64,000 bases of DNA, taken from Streptomyces sp. Act143 (GTDB lineage: Bacteria > Actinomycetota > Actinomycetes > Streptomycetales > Streptomycetaceae). The notes beneath the pieces are model-generated. The model had not been told where the DNA came from. It worked only from the letters and a program-made list of their open reading frames with translations, and made no database searches. The stretch lies in assembly GCF_003143935.1 (NCBI RefSeq), contig NZ_QFRX01000001.1, positions 4,072,228 to 4,136,227 of the forward strand. Reading direction: 5' to 3'. This document shows, piece after piece, positions 46,756-54,482 of the stretch. A program made the position numbers and the translations under genes. Positions within the stretch are counted from its first letter, which is position 1, and every line of letters starts with the position of its first letter.

Positions 46756-47262
46756 TCACTGGCCCTTGGCGCGGTAGCGCCGCATCTTCGCGCGCGCCCC
46801 GCAGACCTGCATCGAGCACCAGCGGCCGCGTCCGGCGGGGCTGCGGTCGTAGTACGCCCAGTGGCAGGTGTCGGACTCGCAGGCCTTGAGGCGCAGCCAG
46901 GTGCCGGCGACCAGTGCTTCGGCGACGGCGGCGGCGATACGGGAGTGCAGGCGCCCGGTGTCGGCGGGGGTGAGGGTGGCGGAGCCGTCCGTCGCGTCGA
47001 CGGTCAGCCGCAGGGGTGCGGAGGCCAGCAGCTCGTCGAGGGGGGTGACCGGGGTGTGCGCGGGGTGGCCCGCGTGGGCGAGCAGTGTCGCGCGCAGGGA
47101 TTCCCGCAGTTCGCGTGCTGCGGGGACGTCCGGCTCCGTGAGTCCGAAGCGGGTCCGGCCGTCGGCGGTGTCGAGGGCGTCCGCTCCGGACTCGATGTCC
47201 AGTGTGTTCACCAGGGACTCGACCAGAGCCAGGCTGCCGGGAGCGGCCGATCTGTCACTCAT
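46756..47262 (-). CDS. CGNR zinc-finger / ABATE domain regulator
   Basis: 168 residues. An N-terminal ABATE-type helical domain (about 10-115) carries the LVESLVNTLD and PDVPAARELRESLRATL motifs. A C-terminal zinc finger reads ACESDTCHWAYYDRSPAGRGRWCSMQVCGARAKMRRYR when followed in two pieces: Cys-x4-Cys and Cys-x4-Cys. The signature CGNR is CGAR here. The family are likely stress-linked transcription regulators. It is divergent from two VOC genes, which it may control. ATG 47262. Confidence 0.88.
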   Translation of the reverse strand: MSDRSAAPGSLALVESLVNTLDIESGADALDTADGRTRFGLTEPDVPAARELRESLRATLLAHAGHPAHTPVTPLDELLASAPLRLTVDATDGSATLTPADTGRLHSRIAAAVAEALVAGTWLRLKACESDTCHWAYYDRSPAGRGRWCSMQVCGARAKMRRYRAKGQ

Positions 47263-47344
47263 GCTTGCGACGTTACCCCTTATGGGGGAGCATGCAGTAA
47301 CCGTTACTGGTTGACCTCATCTACAGGTAACGCAGGAGGAGATC

Positions 47345-47704
47345 ATGGCTCTCGCCAAGCTGGGTTCCGTCGTCCTGGACTGTCCCGACCCGCGTGCGCT
47401 GGCCGGGTTCTACGCCGAGGTGCTGGGCGGCACCGTGGAGGGGGAGGGGGACTGGGTGGACGTGAAGGTGCCCGGCGGGCCGTCGCTGGCCTTCCAGGCG
47501 GCGCCCGGCCACACCCCGCCGCGGTGGCCTTCGCCGGACCGTTCCCAGCAGTTCCATCTGGACCTGACCGTGGCGGACCTGGACACCGCGGAGAAGGAGG
47601 TCCTGGCGCTCGGCGCGCAGGTGCTCGACGCCGAGGACCGCTCCCGTTCGTTCCGTGTGTACGCGGACCCGGCGGGGCACCCGTTCTGTCTGTGTGCCTG
47701 CTGA
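47345..47704 (+). CDS. VOC family protein (glyoxalase superfamily) 1
   Basis: 119 residues, the vicinal oxygen chelate fold with two beta-alpha-beta-beta-beta halves: KLGSVVLDCPDPRALAGFYAEVLGG and QQFHLDLTVADLDTAEKEVLALGA, ending DPAGHPFCLC. It would be a dimeric metalloenzyme or binding protein (dioxygenase-, isomerase- or bleomycin-resistance-like); the reaction is unknown. ATG 47345 has GCAGGAGGAG just upstream. It is followed after 16 bp by a paralogue. Confidence 0.9.
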   Translation: MALAKLGSVVLDCPDPRALAGFYAEVLGGTVEGEGDWVDVKVPGGPSLAFQAAPGHTPPRWPSPDRSQQFHLDLTVADLDTAEKEVLALGAQVLDAEDRSRSFRVYADPAGHPFCLCAC

Positions 47705-47720
47705 ACGAGGAGGGTTCGCC

Positions 47721-48107
47721 GTGACCGTGGCACGTTTCCGTTCCGTCGTCCTGGACTGCCCCGACCCGCGGGCGCTCGCCCGCTTCTACGCCGGGGTCGC
47801 GGGTGGCGTCCCCGAGGACGACGATCCCGACTGGGTGGTCCTCCAGGTGCCCGGTGGCGGGCCGCGGCTGTCCTTCCAGCGGGCGCCCGGGTACGCCCCG
47901 CCGGAGTGGCCGCGGGCGGACCGCAACTCCCAGCAGTTCCATCTCGACTTCGACGCGGGAACGACGTGGGAGGAGGTCGAGGAGGCGGAGAAGAAGGTGC
48001 TGGCGCTGGGCGCGCGGGCGCTGCACGCCGACGACAAGCAGGACTTCCGGGTGTACGCCGATCCGGCGGGGCATCCGTTCTGCCTCTGCCGGATCGACCC
48101 GATCTGA
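47721..48107 (+). CDS. VOC family protein (glyoxalase superfamily) 2
   Basis: 128 residues, clearly paralogous to the gene before it: FRSVVLDCPDPRALARFYAGVAGG, SQQFHLDFDAGTTWEEVEEAE, VYADPAGHPFCLCRIDPI. GTG 47721 has GAGGAGGG about 6 nt upstream. The two genes form a small operon produced by tandem duplication, probably controlled by the divergent CGNR protein. Confidence 0.88.
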   Translation: MTVARFRSVVLDCPDPRALARFYAGVAGGVPEDDDPDWVVLQVPGGGPRLSFQRAPGYAPPEWPRADRNSQQFHLDFDAGTTWEEVEEAEKKVLALGARALHADDKQDFRVYADPAGHPFCLCRIDPI

Positions 48108-48205
48108 ACCGGAGGGTGGCCGCTCGTCCAGTACCGGGTCGGCGCCCGACCTGACTCACGGCCACCCGCCCAGTACCGGATCGGCGGCCGGTTCGGACCG
48201 TCGGG

Positions 48206-49324
48206 TCAGCCGTCCAGGTCGGAGATCTTTGCCGTTGACGGCTCGCGTCGCTCGCGGGCCGCTCGGGCCGTGAAGTCCGCGCCGCGCAGGACGCGTTGGA
48301 CGTTGCCCCAGGCCAGCAGGGCGATGTCGGACTCGGTCCAGTCGCGGCGGAGGAGTTCGGCGACGAGGTGCGGGTAGCAGGAGGCGTCGGCGAGGTCCTG
48401 CGGGTGCGCGGTGCCGGCGTCGTAGGTGCCGGACAGGCCGACGCACTCCGGTCCCGCGACCTCGCGGACGTGGTCGAGGTGGTCGGCGACGTCCCGCACG
48501 CTCGGGCCGGTCTGCTCGGCGGTGAGCGGCACCATGCACAGGCCCTTGGCGGCGCCGAGCTCGGCCAGCAGGTCGTCGGGGAGGTTGGCGGGGTGCGGGC
48601 GCAGGGCGCGGGCGGCGGAGCGGGTGCACAGCACCGGCGCCTTGGAGACGGCGATCGCGCGGCGGACGGTGTCGGCGGAGGCGCCGGAGACGTCGGCGAG
48701 GACGCCGAGCCGGTTCATCTCGCGCAGCACCTCCTCGCCGAACCGGGTGAGTCCCGCCTCGCTCGCCCAGGAGGCGCCGGACAGGGTCAGGGCGCGCAGG
48801 CCGAGGGCGTGCAGCGAGCGCAGGATGCCGAGGGAGTCGCCGAGGGCGGCGGCGCCGGCGGGGCCGAGCAGGACGGCGACGCGGCCGCAGTGCCGTACGT
48901 CGGCGGTCTCCCCGGCGGTGTGGGCGAGGCGCAGGCCTTCGGGGTGGGCGCCCACGACCGTTCGGACGAGGTCGAGCTGTTCCAGGGTGGCGCCCACGGC
49001 GCGGTCGCCGCCGATGCTCTCGGGCAGGTGCAGCGACCAGAACAGGGCGCCCACGTGGCCTTCGCGCAGCCGGGGCACGTCGGTGTCCACGGAGCTCTCG
49101 CCGAGTTCGAGGTCGAACCACGGCAGATGCCGGAGCGCCCAGGGCAGTCCGCTGTAGCCGTCGGCGACGGGGTGCGCGGCGAGGACGGCGTGCGCCCGCT
49201 CCAGGAGCTCGGTGTCCGTGTCGCTGACCGGCCTGACGGGCTCCGGGGCCACGAACGGGTCGGGGAGCCGGTCGAGCTCCCCGAGCTCGCCGGCGGTGTG
49301 CAGTTCGTCCTGGAGATCTGCCAT
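48206..49324 (-). CDS. Membrane-dipeptidase (M19) homologue lacking the metal site
   Basis: 372 residues with the full M19 barrel length and the same end (KISDLDG) as the intact paralogue at 50928. Every metal ligand expected from that paralogue is changed: DGHNDLPW is DGYSGLPW, MGAEGGHS is LGPAGAAA, LTHNYN is LSGASW, LVDLSH is LADVSG, and GGDYDG is SGTYDA. It is therefore almost certainly not a zinc dipeptidase, yet it has no stops or gaps, so it is a maintained pseudoenzyme. ATG 49324 with GGAG upstream; MerR lies 41 bp upstream on the same strand. Confidence 0.9.
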   Translation of the reverse strand: MADLQDELHTAGELGELDRLPDPFVAPEPVRPVSDTDTELLERAHAVLAAHPVADGYSGLPWALRHLPWFDLELGESSVDTDVPRLREGHVGALFWSLHLPESIGGDRAVGATLEQLDLVRTVVGAHPEGLRLAHTAGETADVRHCGRVAVLLGPAGAAALGDSLGILRSLHALGLRALTLSGASWASEAGLTRFGEEVLREMNRLGVLADVSGASADTVRRAIAVSKAPVLCTRSAARALRPHPANLPDDLLAELGAAKGLCMVPLTAEQTGPSVRDVADHLDHVREVAGPECVGLSGTYDAGTAHPQDLADASCYPHLVAELLRRDWTESDIALLAWGNVQRVLRGADFTARAARERREPSTAKISDLDG

Positions 49325-49365
49325 GGCGGGCTCCGTCGTGATCGGCGACATGATCAGCAGTACGG

Positions 49366-49779
49366 TCACCGTCGCACGGGGCGCGGAAGGCTTCCTGGTG
49401 GGTGGGGCGTTCGGGCGTACTGGTCCGCCCCGGCGGCCTGGATGACTTCGTCCAGCGTGTCCCGGGAGCGGATCAGGTCGGCGATCATGCGGTCGATGCG
49501 GTCGCGCTCGGCGGTGAGGTCGGCGACGAGGCGTGGTGTGGCGGCGGTGGAGGGACCGCCGTCCTGGTCCCGCATGCAGGGCAGGAGCTGCCGGATCTTC
49601 TGGCTGTGCAGTCCGGCCGCGAACAGCTCCTGGATGCGGATGACGCGGTCGACGGCCGCCTCGGGGTAGTCCCGGTGGCCGCCGGGGGTGCGCTCGGCGG
49701 CCAGCAGGCCCTGGGCCTCGTAGTAGCGCAGCGAGCGCTCGCTGACGCCGGTGCGCCGGGCCAGTTCGCCGATCCGCAT
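49366..49779 (-). CDS. MerR family transcriptional regulator
   Basis: 137 residues. The winged helix-turn-helix is MRIGELARRTGVSERSLRYYEAQGLL followed by RTPGGHRDYPEAAVDRVIRI. A long dimerisation helix is near 85-115. A single Cys in QLLPCMRDQDGG could sense redox state, as in related regulators. ATG 49779 with a purine-rich site. It is divergent from the ene-reductase across a region with a MerR-type operator, so it probably controls both itself and the reductase; the pseudo-dipeptidase downstream may be cotranscribed. Confidence 0.93.
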   Translation of the reverse strand: MRIGELARRTGVSERSLRYYEAQGLLAAERTPGGHRDYPEAAVDRVIRIQELFAAGLHSQKIRQLLPCMRDQDGGPSTAATPRLVADLTAERDRIDRMIADLIRSRDTLDEVIQAAGADQYARTPHPPGSLPRPVRR

Positions 49780-49799
49780 GCGTGCCCCCTTCCGGAGGG

Positions 49800-49840
49800 A
49801 CTTGAATCTGACATCAGTGTCAAGTTCTACCGTCCCGGCA
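49800..49840 (+). promoter_or_regulatory. MerR-type operator/promoter
   Basis: Perfect palindrome TGACA-TCAG-TGTCA (49809-49822) inside a wider ACTTGA/TCAAGT dyad. On the plus strand TTGAAT (49802-49807) and TACCGT (49828-49833) are 20 bp apart, the long spacer typical of MerR-activated promoters. The predicted transcription start coincides with the reductase ATG at 49840, so the mRNA would be leaderless. Confidence 0.7.
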
Positions 49841-50979
49841 TGACGAACTCAACGGACTTCCTCGCCCCGGCCCGTCTCGGCCGCCTCGCCCTCCCCCACC
49901 ACCTGGTGATGGCCCCGCTCACCCGCAACCGCGCGGAGGCGGACGGCACGCCGACCGGCCTGATGGTCACGCACTACACCCAGCGTGCCTCCGCCGGCCT
50001 GATCATCGGCGAGGCGGCGACGCCCAACGCGGTCGGACAGACGTATCCGAACATCACCGCGATCCACACCGACCGGCATGTGGAGGGCTGGCGGCGGGTG
50101 ACCCGGGCCGTGCGGGCGGCGGGCGGGCGGATGTTCCTGCAGCTCCAGCACGGCGGGCGGGTCAGCCACCCGGACACCACCGGGCTGCGGCCCGTCGCCC
50201 CCTCCCCCGTCCCGCTCCCGGAGACGATCTTCACCTCGCGCGGGCACCAACCGGCCGTCGTGCCGCGGGAGATGAGCCTCGGCGACATCCGCGCCACCGC
50301 CGCCGACTTCGCCGCGGCCGCGCGCCGGGCCGTCGAGGCGGGGTTCGAGGGGGTGGAGGTGCACTCGGCGAACGGGCATCTGCTGCACCAGTTCCTGGCG
50401 GCCAACACCAACCGCAGGGCGGACGCGTACGGCGGTCCGGCGGCACGCAGGGTGCGGTTCACCGTCGAGGTCACCGAGGCGGTCGCCGACGCGATCGGCG
50501 CCGACCGGGTGGGCGTACGCGTCTCCCCCGGCGGCACGGTCAACGGCATCGTCGAGGACGACACCGAGACCCTCTACCCGGCACTGGTGGCCGCTCTGAA
50601 GGACCTGGACCTCGCCTATCTGCACCTCGTGCACGCCGACCCGGCGGCCGAGTGGTACCGCCGCATCCGCGCCGACTGGCCGGGCACCCTGATCGGCAAC
50701 CCGGTGCTGACCGACCTCACCACCGAGGCGGTCACCCGGGCCGCGCGGGACATGCTGGCCGCGGGCGCCGACCTGGTGGCCCTCGGGCGGCCGTTCCTCG
50801 CCAACCCCGACCTGGTGGCCCGGCTGCGGCTGGGGGCGCCGCTCAATCCGGTACGGGACCGGTACCTGATGTACGTGGGCGGGGCGGCCGGCTACACCGA
50901 CTACCCCGCCCTCGAGGACCTGCCGTCTCAGCCGTCCAGCGACTCGATCGTCGCGTTGGACGGGCCGCGCGTCGCCTGA
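49840..50979 (+). CDS. Old yellow enzyme family ene-reductase
   Basis: FMN-dependent NAD(P)H:enone reductase, 379 residues. Motifs are VMAPLTRNRAEADGTPTGLM near the N terminus, QLQHGGRVSHPD, the His-Asn substrate pair in VEVHSANGHLLHQFL, and the FMN-phosphate loop ADLVALGRPFLANPDL. It reduces activated C=C bonds in electrophiles. There is no Shine-Dalgarno site, in keeping with leaderless translation from ATG 49840. Its last 52 bp overlap the 3' end of the convergent dipeptidase gene. Confidence 0.95.
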   Translation: MTNSTDFLAPARLGRLALPHHLVMAPLTRNRAEADGTPTGLMVTHYTQRASAGLIIGEAATPNAVGQTYPNITAIHTDRHVEGWRRVTRAVRAAGGRMFLQLQHGGRVSHPDTTGLRPVAPSPVPLPETIFTSRGHQPAVVPREMSLGDIRATAADFAAAARRAVEAGFEGVEVHSANGHLLHQFLAANTNRRADAYGGPAARRVRFTVEVTEAVADAIGADRVGVRVSPGGTVNGIVEDDTETLYPALVAALKDLDLAYLHLVHADPAAEWYRRIRADWPGTLIGNPVLTDLTTEAVTRAARDMLAAGADLVALGRPFLANPDLVARLRLGAPLNPVRDRYLMYVGGAAGYTDYPALEDLPSQPSSDSIVALDGPRVA

Positions 50980-52115
50980 AGGTCCCGGGCGACGTCCTCC
51001 GCCGCGCCCAGCACCCGCACCGAGTTCTGCCAGGTCAGCTTGGCCAGGTCCGGCCTGGACCAGCCGCGGTCGAGGAGTTCCGCGATCAGGTTCGGGTAGC
51101 CCGACACGTCGTCCAGGCCGTCCGGGGTGAAGGCCGTGCCGTCGTAGTCGCCGCCGATGCCGATGTGGTCGACGCCCGCGACCTCGCGCATGTGGTCGAG
51201 GTGGTCGGCGACCGTCGCGGCCGTGGCCACCGGGCGCGGCCGGCGCTCCTCGAAGGCGCGGTGGACCTGCATCGCCTCGGGAGTGGTGGCCAGGTGGTGG
51301 AAGCCGTGCTCGCGCATGTTCTCGTCGGCCGCGGCCGTCCAGTCCACGGCCGCCTGCAACACGAACTTCGGCACGAACGTCACCATCGCGACACCGCCGT
51401 TGGCGGGCAGGCGCTCCAGGACGTCGTCGGGGATGTTGCGCGGGTGGTCGCAGACCGCCCGGGACGAGGAGTGGGAGAAGATCACCGGGGCGGCGGAGGT
51501 GTCGAGCGCGTCGCGCATGGTCGTGGCCGCCACATGGGAGAGGTCGACGAGCATGCCCTCGCGGTTCATCTCCCGCACGACCTCACGGCCGAAGGCCGAC
51601 AGACCACCGACGTTCGGCTCGTCCGTCGCCGAGTCCGCCCAGTCGTTGTTGTAGTTGTGCGTGAGGGTCATGTAGCGGACGCCGAGCGCGTACAACGCGC
51701 GTAGCGTGGCGAGGGAGTTGGCGATCGAGTGGCCGCCCTCGGCCCCCATCAGGGAGGCGATACGGCCCTCCGCCCGCGCCGCCTCCATGTCGGCCGCGGT
51801 CAGCGCGGCCCGCAGGTCGGCCGGGTGCCGGTCGATCAACTGCCGTACGCAGTCGATCTGTTCCAGCGTCATCGGCACCGCGTCGGGCAGGTCGGCGCGG
51901 ACGTACACCGACCAGTACTGCGCGCCGACGCCGCCCGCCCGCAGCCGGGCGAGGTCGGTGTGCAGATGGGCGCTCTGGTCGGTGGCGATGTCCCGGGCGT
52001 CGAGGTCGTAGCGGACCTGTTCGCGCAGCGCCCAGGGCAGGTCGTTGTGGCCGTCGACGACCGGGAACTCGGCGAGGAGTTCCCGGGCGCTCTCCAGTGC
52101 GCTCACGGCCGTCAC
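50928..52115 (-). CDS. Membrane dipeptidase (M19 family)
   Basis: 395-residue zinc dipeptidase homologue with all ligands present: His23 and Asp25 in VVDGHNDLPW, Glu in LMGAEGGHS, His in LTHNYNND, His in LVDLSHVA, plus IGIGGDYDG. There is no signal peptide, so in spite of the family name it is probably cytosolic. GTG 52115 overlaps the purE stop by 4 bp (GTGA), so it is translated with purK-purE. It overlaps the ene-reductase at its 3' end. Confidence 0.93.
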   Translation of the reverse strand: MTAVSALESARELLAEFPVVDGHNDLPWALREQVRYDLDARDIATDQSAHLHTDLARLRAGGVGAQYWSVYVRADLPDAVPMTLEQIDCVRQLIDRHPADLRAALTAADMEAARAEGRIASLMGAEGGHSIANSLATLRALYALGVRYMTLTHNYNNDWADSATDEPNVGGLSAFGREVVREMNREGMLVDLSHVAATTMRDALDTSAAPVIFSHSSSRAVCDHPRNIPDDVLERLPANGGVAMVTFVPKFVLQAAVDWTAAADENMREHGFHHLATTPEAMQVHRAFEERRPRPVATAATVADHLDHMREVAGVDHIGIGGDYDGTAFTPDGLDDVSGYPNLIAELLDRGWSRPDLAKLTWQNSVRVLGAAEDVARDLQATRGPSNATIESLDG

Positions 52116-52636
52116 TTCCCGAAGCCGAAGCCGTTGGCCGACCCCTCGGCCTTGGCGCGCAGCCGCTTGCCCTTCTCGGTGGCCTGGTCGTTGAGTTCCT
52201 GCTGGAACTCCTTCATGCGGCCGAGGAGTTCCTCGTCGTGGGCGGCGAGGATGCGGGCCGCGAGGAGGCCCGCGTTGCGGGCGCCGGCGACCGACACCGT
52301 CGCCACCGGCACGCCGGCCGGCATCTGCACGATCGACAGCAGGGAGTCCATGCCGTCGAGGTACTTCAGCGGGACGGGCACGCCGATGACCGGCAGCGGG
52401 GTGACGGAGGCGAGCATGCCCGGCAGGTGGGCGGCGCCACCGGCGCCGGCGATGATCACCTTGATGCCCCGGCCGGCGGCCTCCTCGCCGTACGCGATCA
52501 TCTCGCGCGGCATGCGGTGGGCCGAGACGACGTCGACCTCGTACTCGATCTCGAACTCGTCGAGGGCCTGGGCGGCGGCCTCCATGACGGGCCAGTCGCT
52601 GTCCGACCCCATGACGATGCCTACGACTGGGCTCAT
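52112..52636 (-). CDS. purE: N5-carboxyaminoimidazole ribonucleotide mutase
   Basis: Class I PurE shifts the carboxyl of N5-CAIR to C4, giving CAIR in purine synthesis. 174 residues. The signature is GIVMGSDSDWPVMEAAAQ, then VDVVSAHRMPREM and IIAGAGGAAHLPGMLAS. ATG 52636 overlaps the purK stop (ATGA). The C-terminal tail (about 150-174) is an extra basic extension. Confidence 0.97.
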   Translation of the reverse strand: MSPVVGIVMGSDSDWPVMEAAAQALDEFEIEYEVDVVSAHRMPREMIAYGEEAAGRGIKVIIAGAGGAAHLPGMLASVTPLPVIGVPVPLKYLDGMDSLLSIVQMPAGVPVATVSVAGARNAGLLAARILAAHDEELLGRMKEFQQELNDQATEKGKRLRAKAEGSANGFGFGK

Positions 52637-53772
52637 TCGGTGATCGTGCCTCTCAGGTAACCGGCAGCGTGACGTGCGCGCTCCAGCACGTCGTCCAGGT
52701 CGTCGCCGTAGGTGTTGACGTGGCCGACCTTGCGGCCGGGCTTCACGTCCTTGCCGTACATGTGGATCTTGAGCTGGGGGTCGCGGGCCATGCAGTGCAG
52801 GTACGCGGAGTACATGTCGGGGTAGTCGCCGCCGAGGACGTTGACCATGACCGTCCACTCGGCGCGCGGGCGCGGGTCGCCGAGGGGGAGGTCGAGGACG
52901 GCCCGGACGTGGTTGGCGAACTGGGAGGTGACCGCGCCGTCCTGGGTCCAGTGGCCGGAGTTGTGCGGGCGCATCGCCAGTTCATTGACGAGGATGCGGC
53001 CGTCGCGGGTCTGGAACAGTTCGACGGCGAGGTGGCCGATGACGCCCAGTTCCTTGGCGATGGTCAGGGCCATCTCCTCGGCCTTGAGCGCGAGGGCCGG
53101 GTCCAGGTCGGGAGCCGGGGCGATCACGGTGTCGCAGACGCCGTTGACCTGCTGCGACTCGACCACCGGGTAGGCGACGGCCTGGCCGTGCGGGGACCGT
53201 ACGACGTTGGCGGCGAGCTCGCGGACGTAGTCGACCTTCTCCTCGGCGAGGACGGGGACGCCCGCGCGGAACGGGTCGGCCGCCTCCTCCTCCGAGTCCA
53301 CGACCCACACGCCCTTGCCGTCGTAGCCGCCGCGGACGGTCTTGAGGACGACCGGGAAGCCGTCCCCCTCCGCCGCGAAGGCCGCCACGTCGGCCGGATC
53401 GGTCACGATCCGGTGCCGTGGGCACGGCACCCCGATCGCGTCGAGCCGCGCCCGCATCACGCCCTTGTCCTGGGCGTGCACGAGAGCGTCGGGGCCGGGG
53501 CGCACGGGGATGCCGTCCGCCTCCAGAGCCCTGAGGTGCTCGGTGGGTACGTGTTCGTGATCGAAGGTGATCACGTCGCAGCCCCTCGCGAACTCACGCA
53601 GCGTGTCGAGGTCGCGATAGTCGCCGATGACGACATCGTTCACGACCTGCGCCGCGGAATCCTGAGGGGTGTCACTGAGGAGCTTGAACCTGATGCCGAG
53701 CGGGATGCCTGCCTCGTGTGTCATACGAGCGAGCTGGCCTCCGCCGACCATGCCGACTACCGGGAACGTCAC
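52633..53772 (-). CDS. purK: N5-carboxyaminoimidazole ribonucleotide synthase
   Basis: ATP-grasp enzyme making N5-CAIR from AIR, bicarbonate and ATP; its product goes directly to PurE. 379 residues. The N-terminal motif is VVGMVGGGQLARMTHEAG. The ATP-grasp core has PVVLKTVRGGYDGKGVWVV and ELAMRPHNSGHWTQDGAVTS. GTG 53772. It is the first gene of a coupled purK-purE-dipeptidase operon and is divergent from gtrA (197 bp). Confidence 0.97.
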   Translation of the reverse strand: MTFPVVGMVGGGQLARMTHEAGIPLGIRFKLLSDTPQDSAAQVVNDVVIGDYRDLDTLREFARGCDVITFDHEHVPTEHLRALEADGIPVRPGPDALVHAQDKGVMRARLDAIGVPCPRHRIVTDPADVAAFAAEGDGFPVVLKTVRGGYDGKGVWVVDSEEEAADPFRAGVPVLAEEKVDYVRELAANVVRSPHGQAVAYPVVESQQVNGVCDTVIAPAPDLDPALALKAEEMALTIAKELGVIGHLAVELFQTRDGRILVNELAMRPHNSGHWTQDGAVTSQFANHVRAVLDLPLGDPRPRAEWTVMVNVLGGDYPDMYSAYLHCMARDPQLKIHMYGKDVKPGRKVGHVNTYGDDLDDVLERARHAAGYLRGTITE

Positions 53773-53969
53773 GCTCCTAGGGTATCGGCCGCGCCACGGC
53801 GGCCGGATTCCGCTCCTCCTCCGCCCCCTTTGTGCCTGCTTTCCGCCCGCTTTCCGCCGCTCATACCAGCTTCTTTACGGCGGTGTGCGTCTGCCCACAG
53901 GCAACCGGCAGGGGGGATGGTTAGCATGGCTGGGTTGACGAAACCGACCGACTGGGGGCCTGTACTTCC

Positions 53970-54473
53970 ATGGGACGTGGTTCCTCAGGGCTGCGCAGGC
54001 TTGTCCACGAGATCGCCAAGTTCGGCGCCGTGGGCGGTGCGGGGCTGCTCGTCAATCTGCTCGTCTTCAACCTGGTGCGGCACACGACCGACCTCCAGGT
54101 GGTGCGGGCCAGCGTGATCGCGACGGTGGTGGCGATCATCTCGAACTACATCGGCTTCCGCTACTTCACGTACCGCGACCGCGACAAGACCGGCCGCACC
54201 AAGGAACTGACGCTGTTCCTGCTGTTCAGCGCGGTCGGCCTGGTGATCGAGAACGGCGTGCTGTACGTGGCGACGTACGGCTTCGGCTGGGACAGCCCGC
54301 TGGAGAGCAACGTCTTCAAGTTCCTCGGCATCGGCATCGCGACGCTGTTCCGCTTCTGGTCCTACCGGACGTGGGTGTTCAAGGCCCTGCCGGCGCCGGA
54401 GCTGGTGGCGAGCGCGGAGGAGATCCTGGCGGCGGCGCAGCACAGGCCGCCCTCCAAGCAGCGGGTCAGTTGA
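53970..54473 (+). CDS. GtrA family membrane protein
   Basis: 167 residues with four membrane segments (about 18-38, 46-66, 83-102, 112-132). Characteristic are KFGAVGGAGLLVNLLVF, IISNYIGFRYFTYR and FRFWSYRTWVF. GtrA-like proteins are thought to flip undecaprenyl-phosphate sugars for wall or lipoglycan decoration. The mycobacterial locus also has one beside purK (memory). ATG 53970. It ends 9 bp before the convergent histidine kinase. Confidence 0.92.
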   Translation: MGRGSSGLRRLVHEIAKFGAVGGAGLLVNLLVFNLVRHTTDLQVVRASVIATVVAIISNYIGFRYFTYRDRDKTGRTKELTLFLLFSAVGLVIENGVLYVATYGFGWDSPLESNVFKFLGIGIATLFRFWSYRTWVFKALPAPELVASAEEILAAAQHRPPSKQRVS

Positions 54474-54482
54474 AGGAACCGC

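Noticed and set aside
48206..49324. Pseudogene call for the dipeptidase homologue
   Set aside because: The frame is intact and full length with normal codon use, so a maintained non-catalytic protein is more likely than decay.
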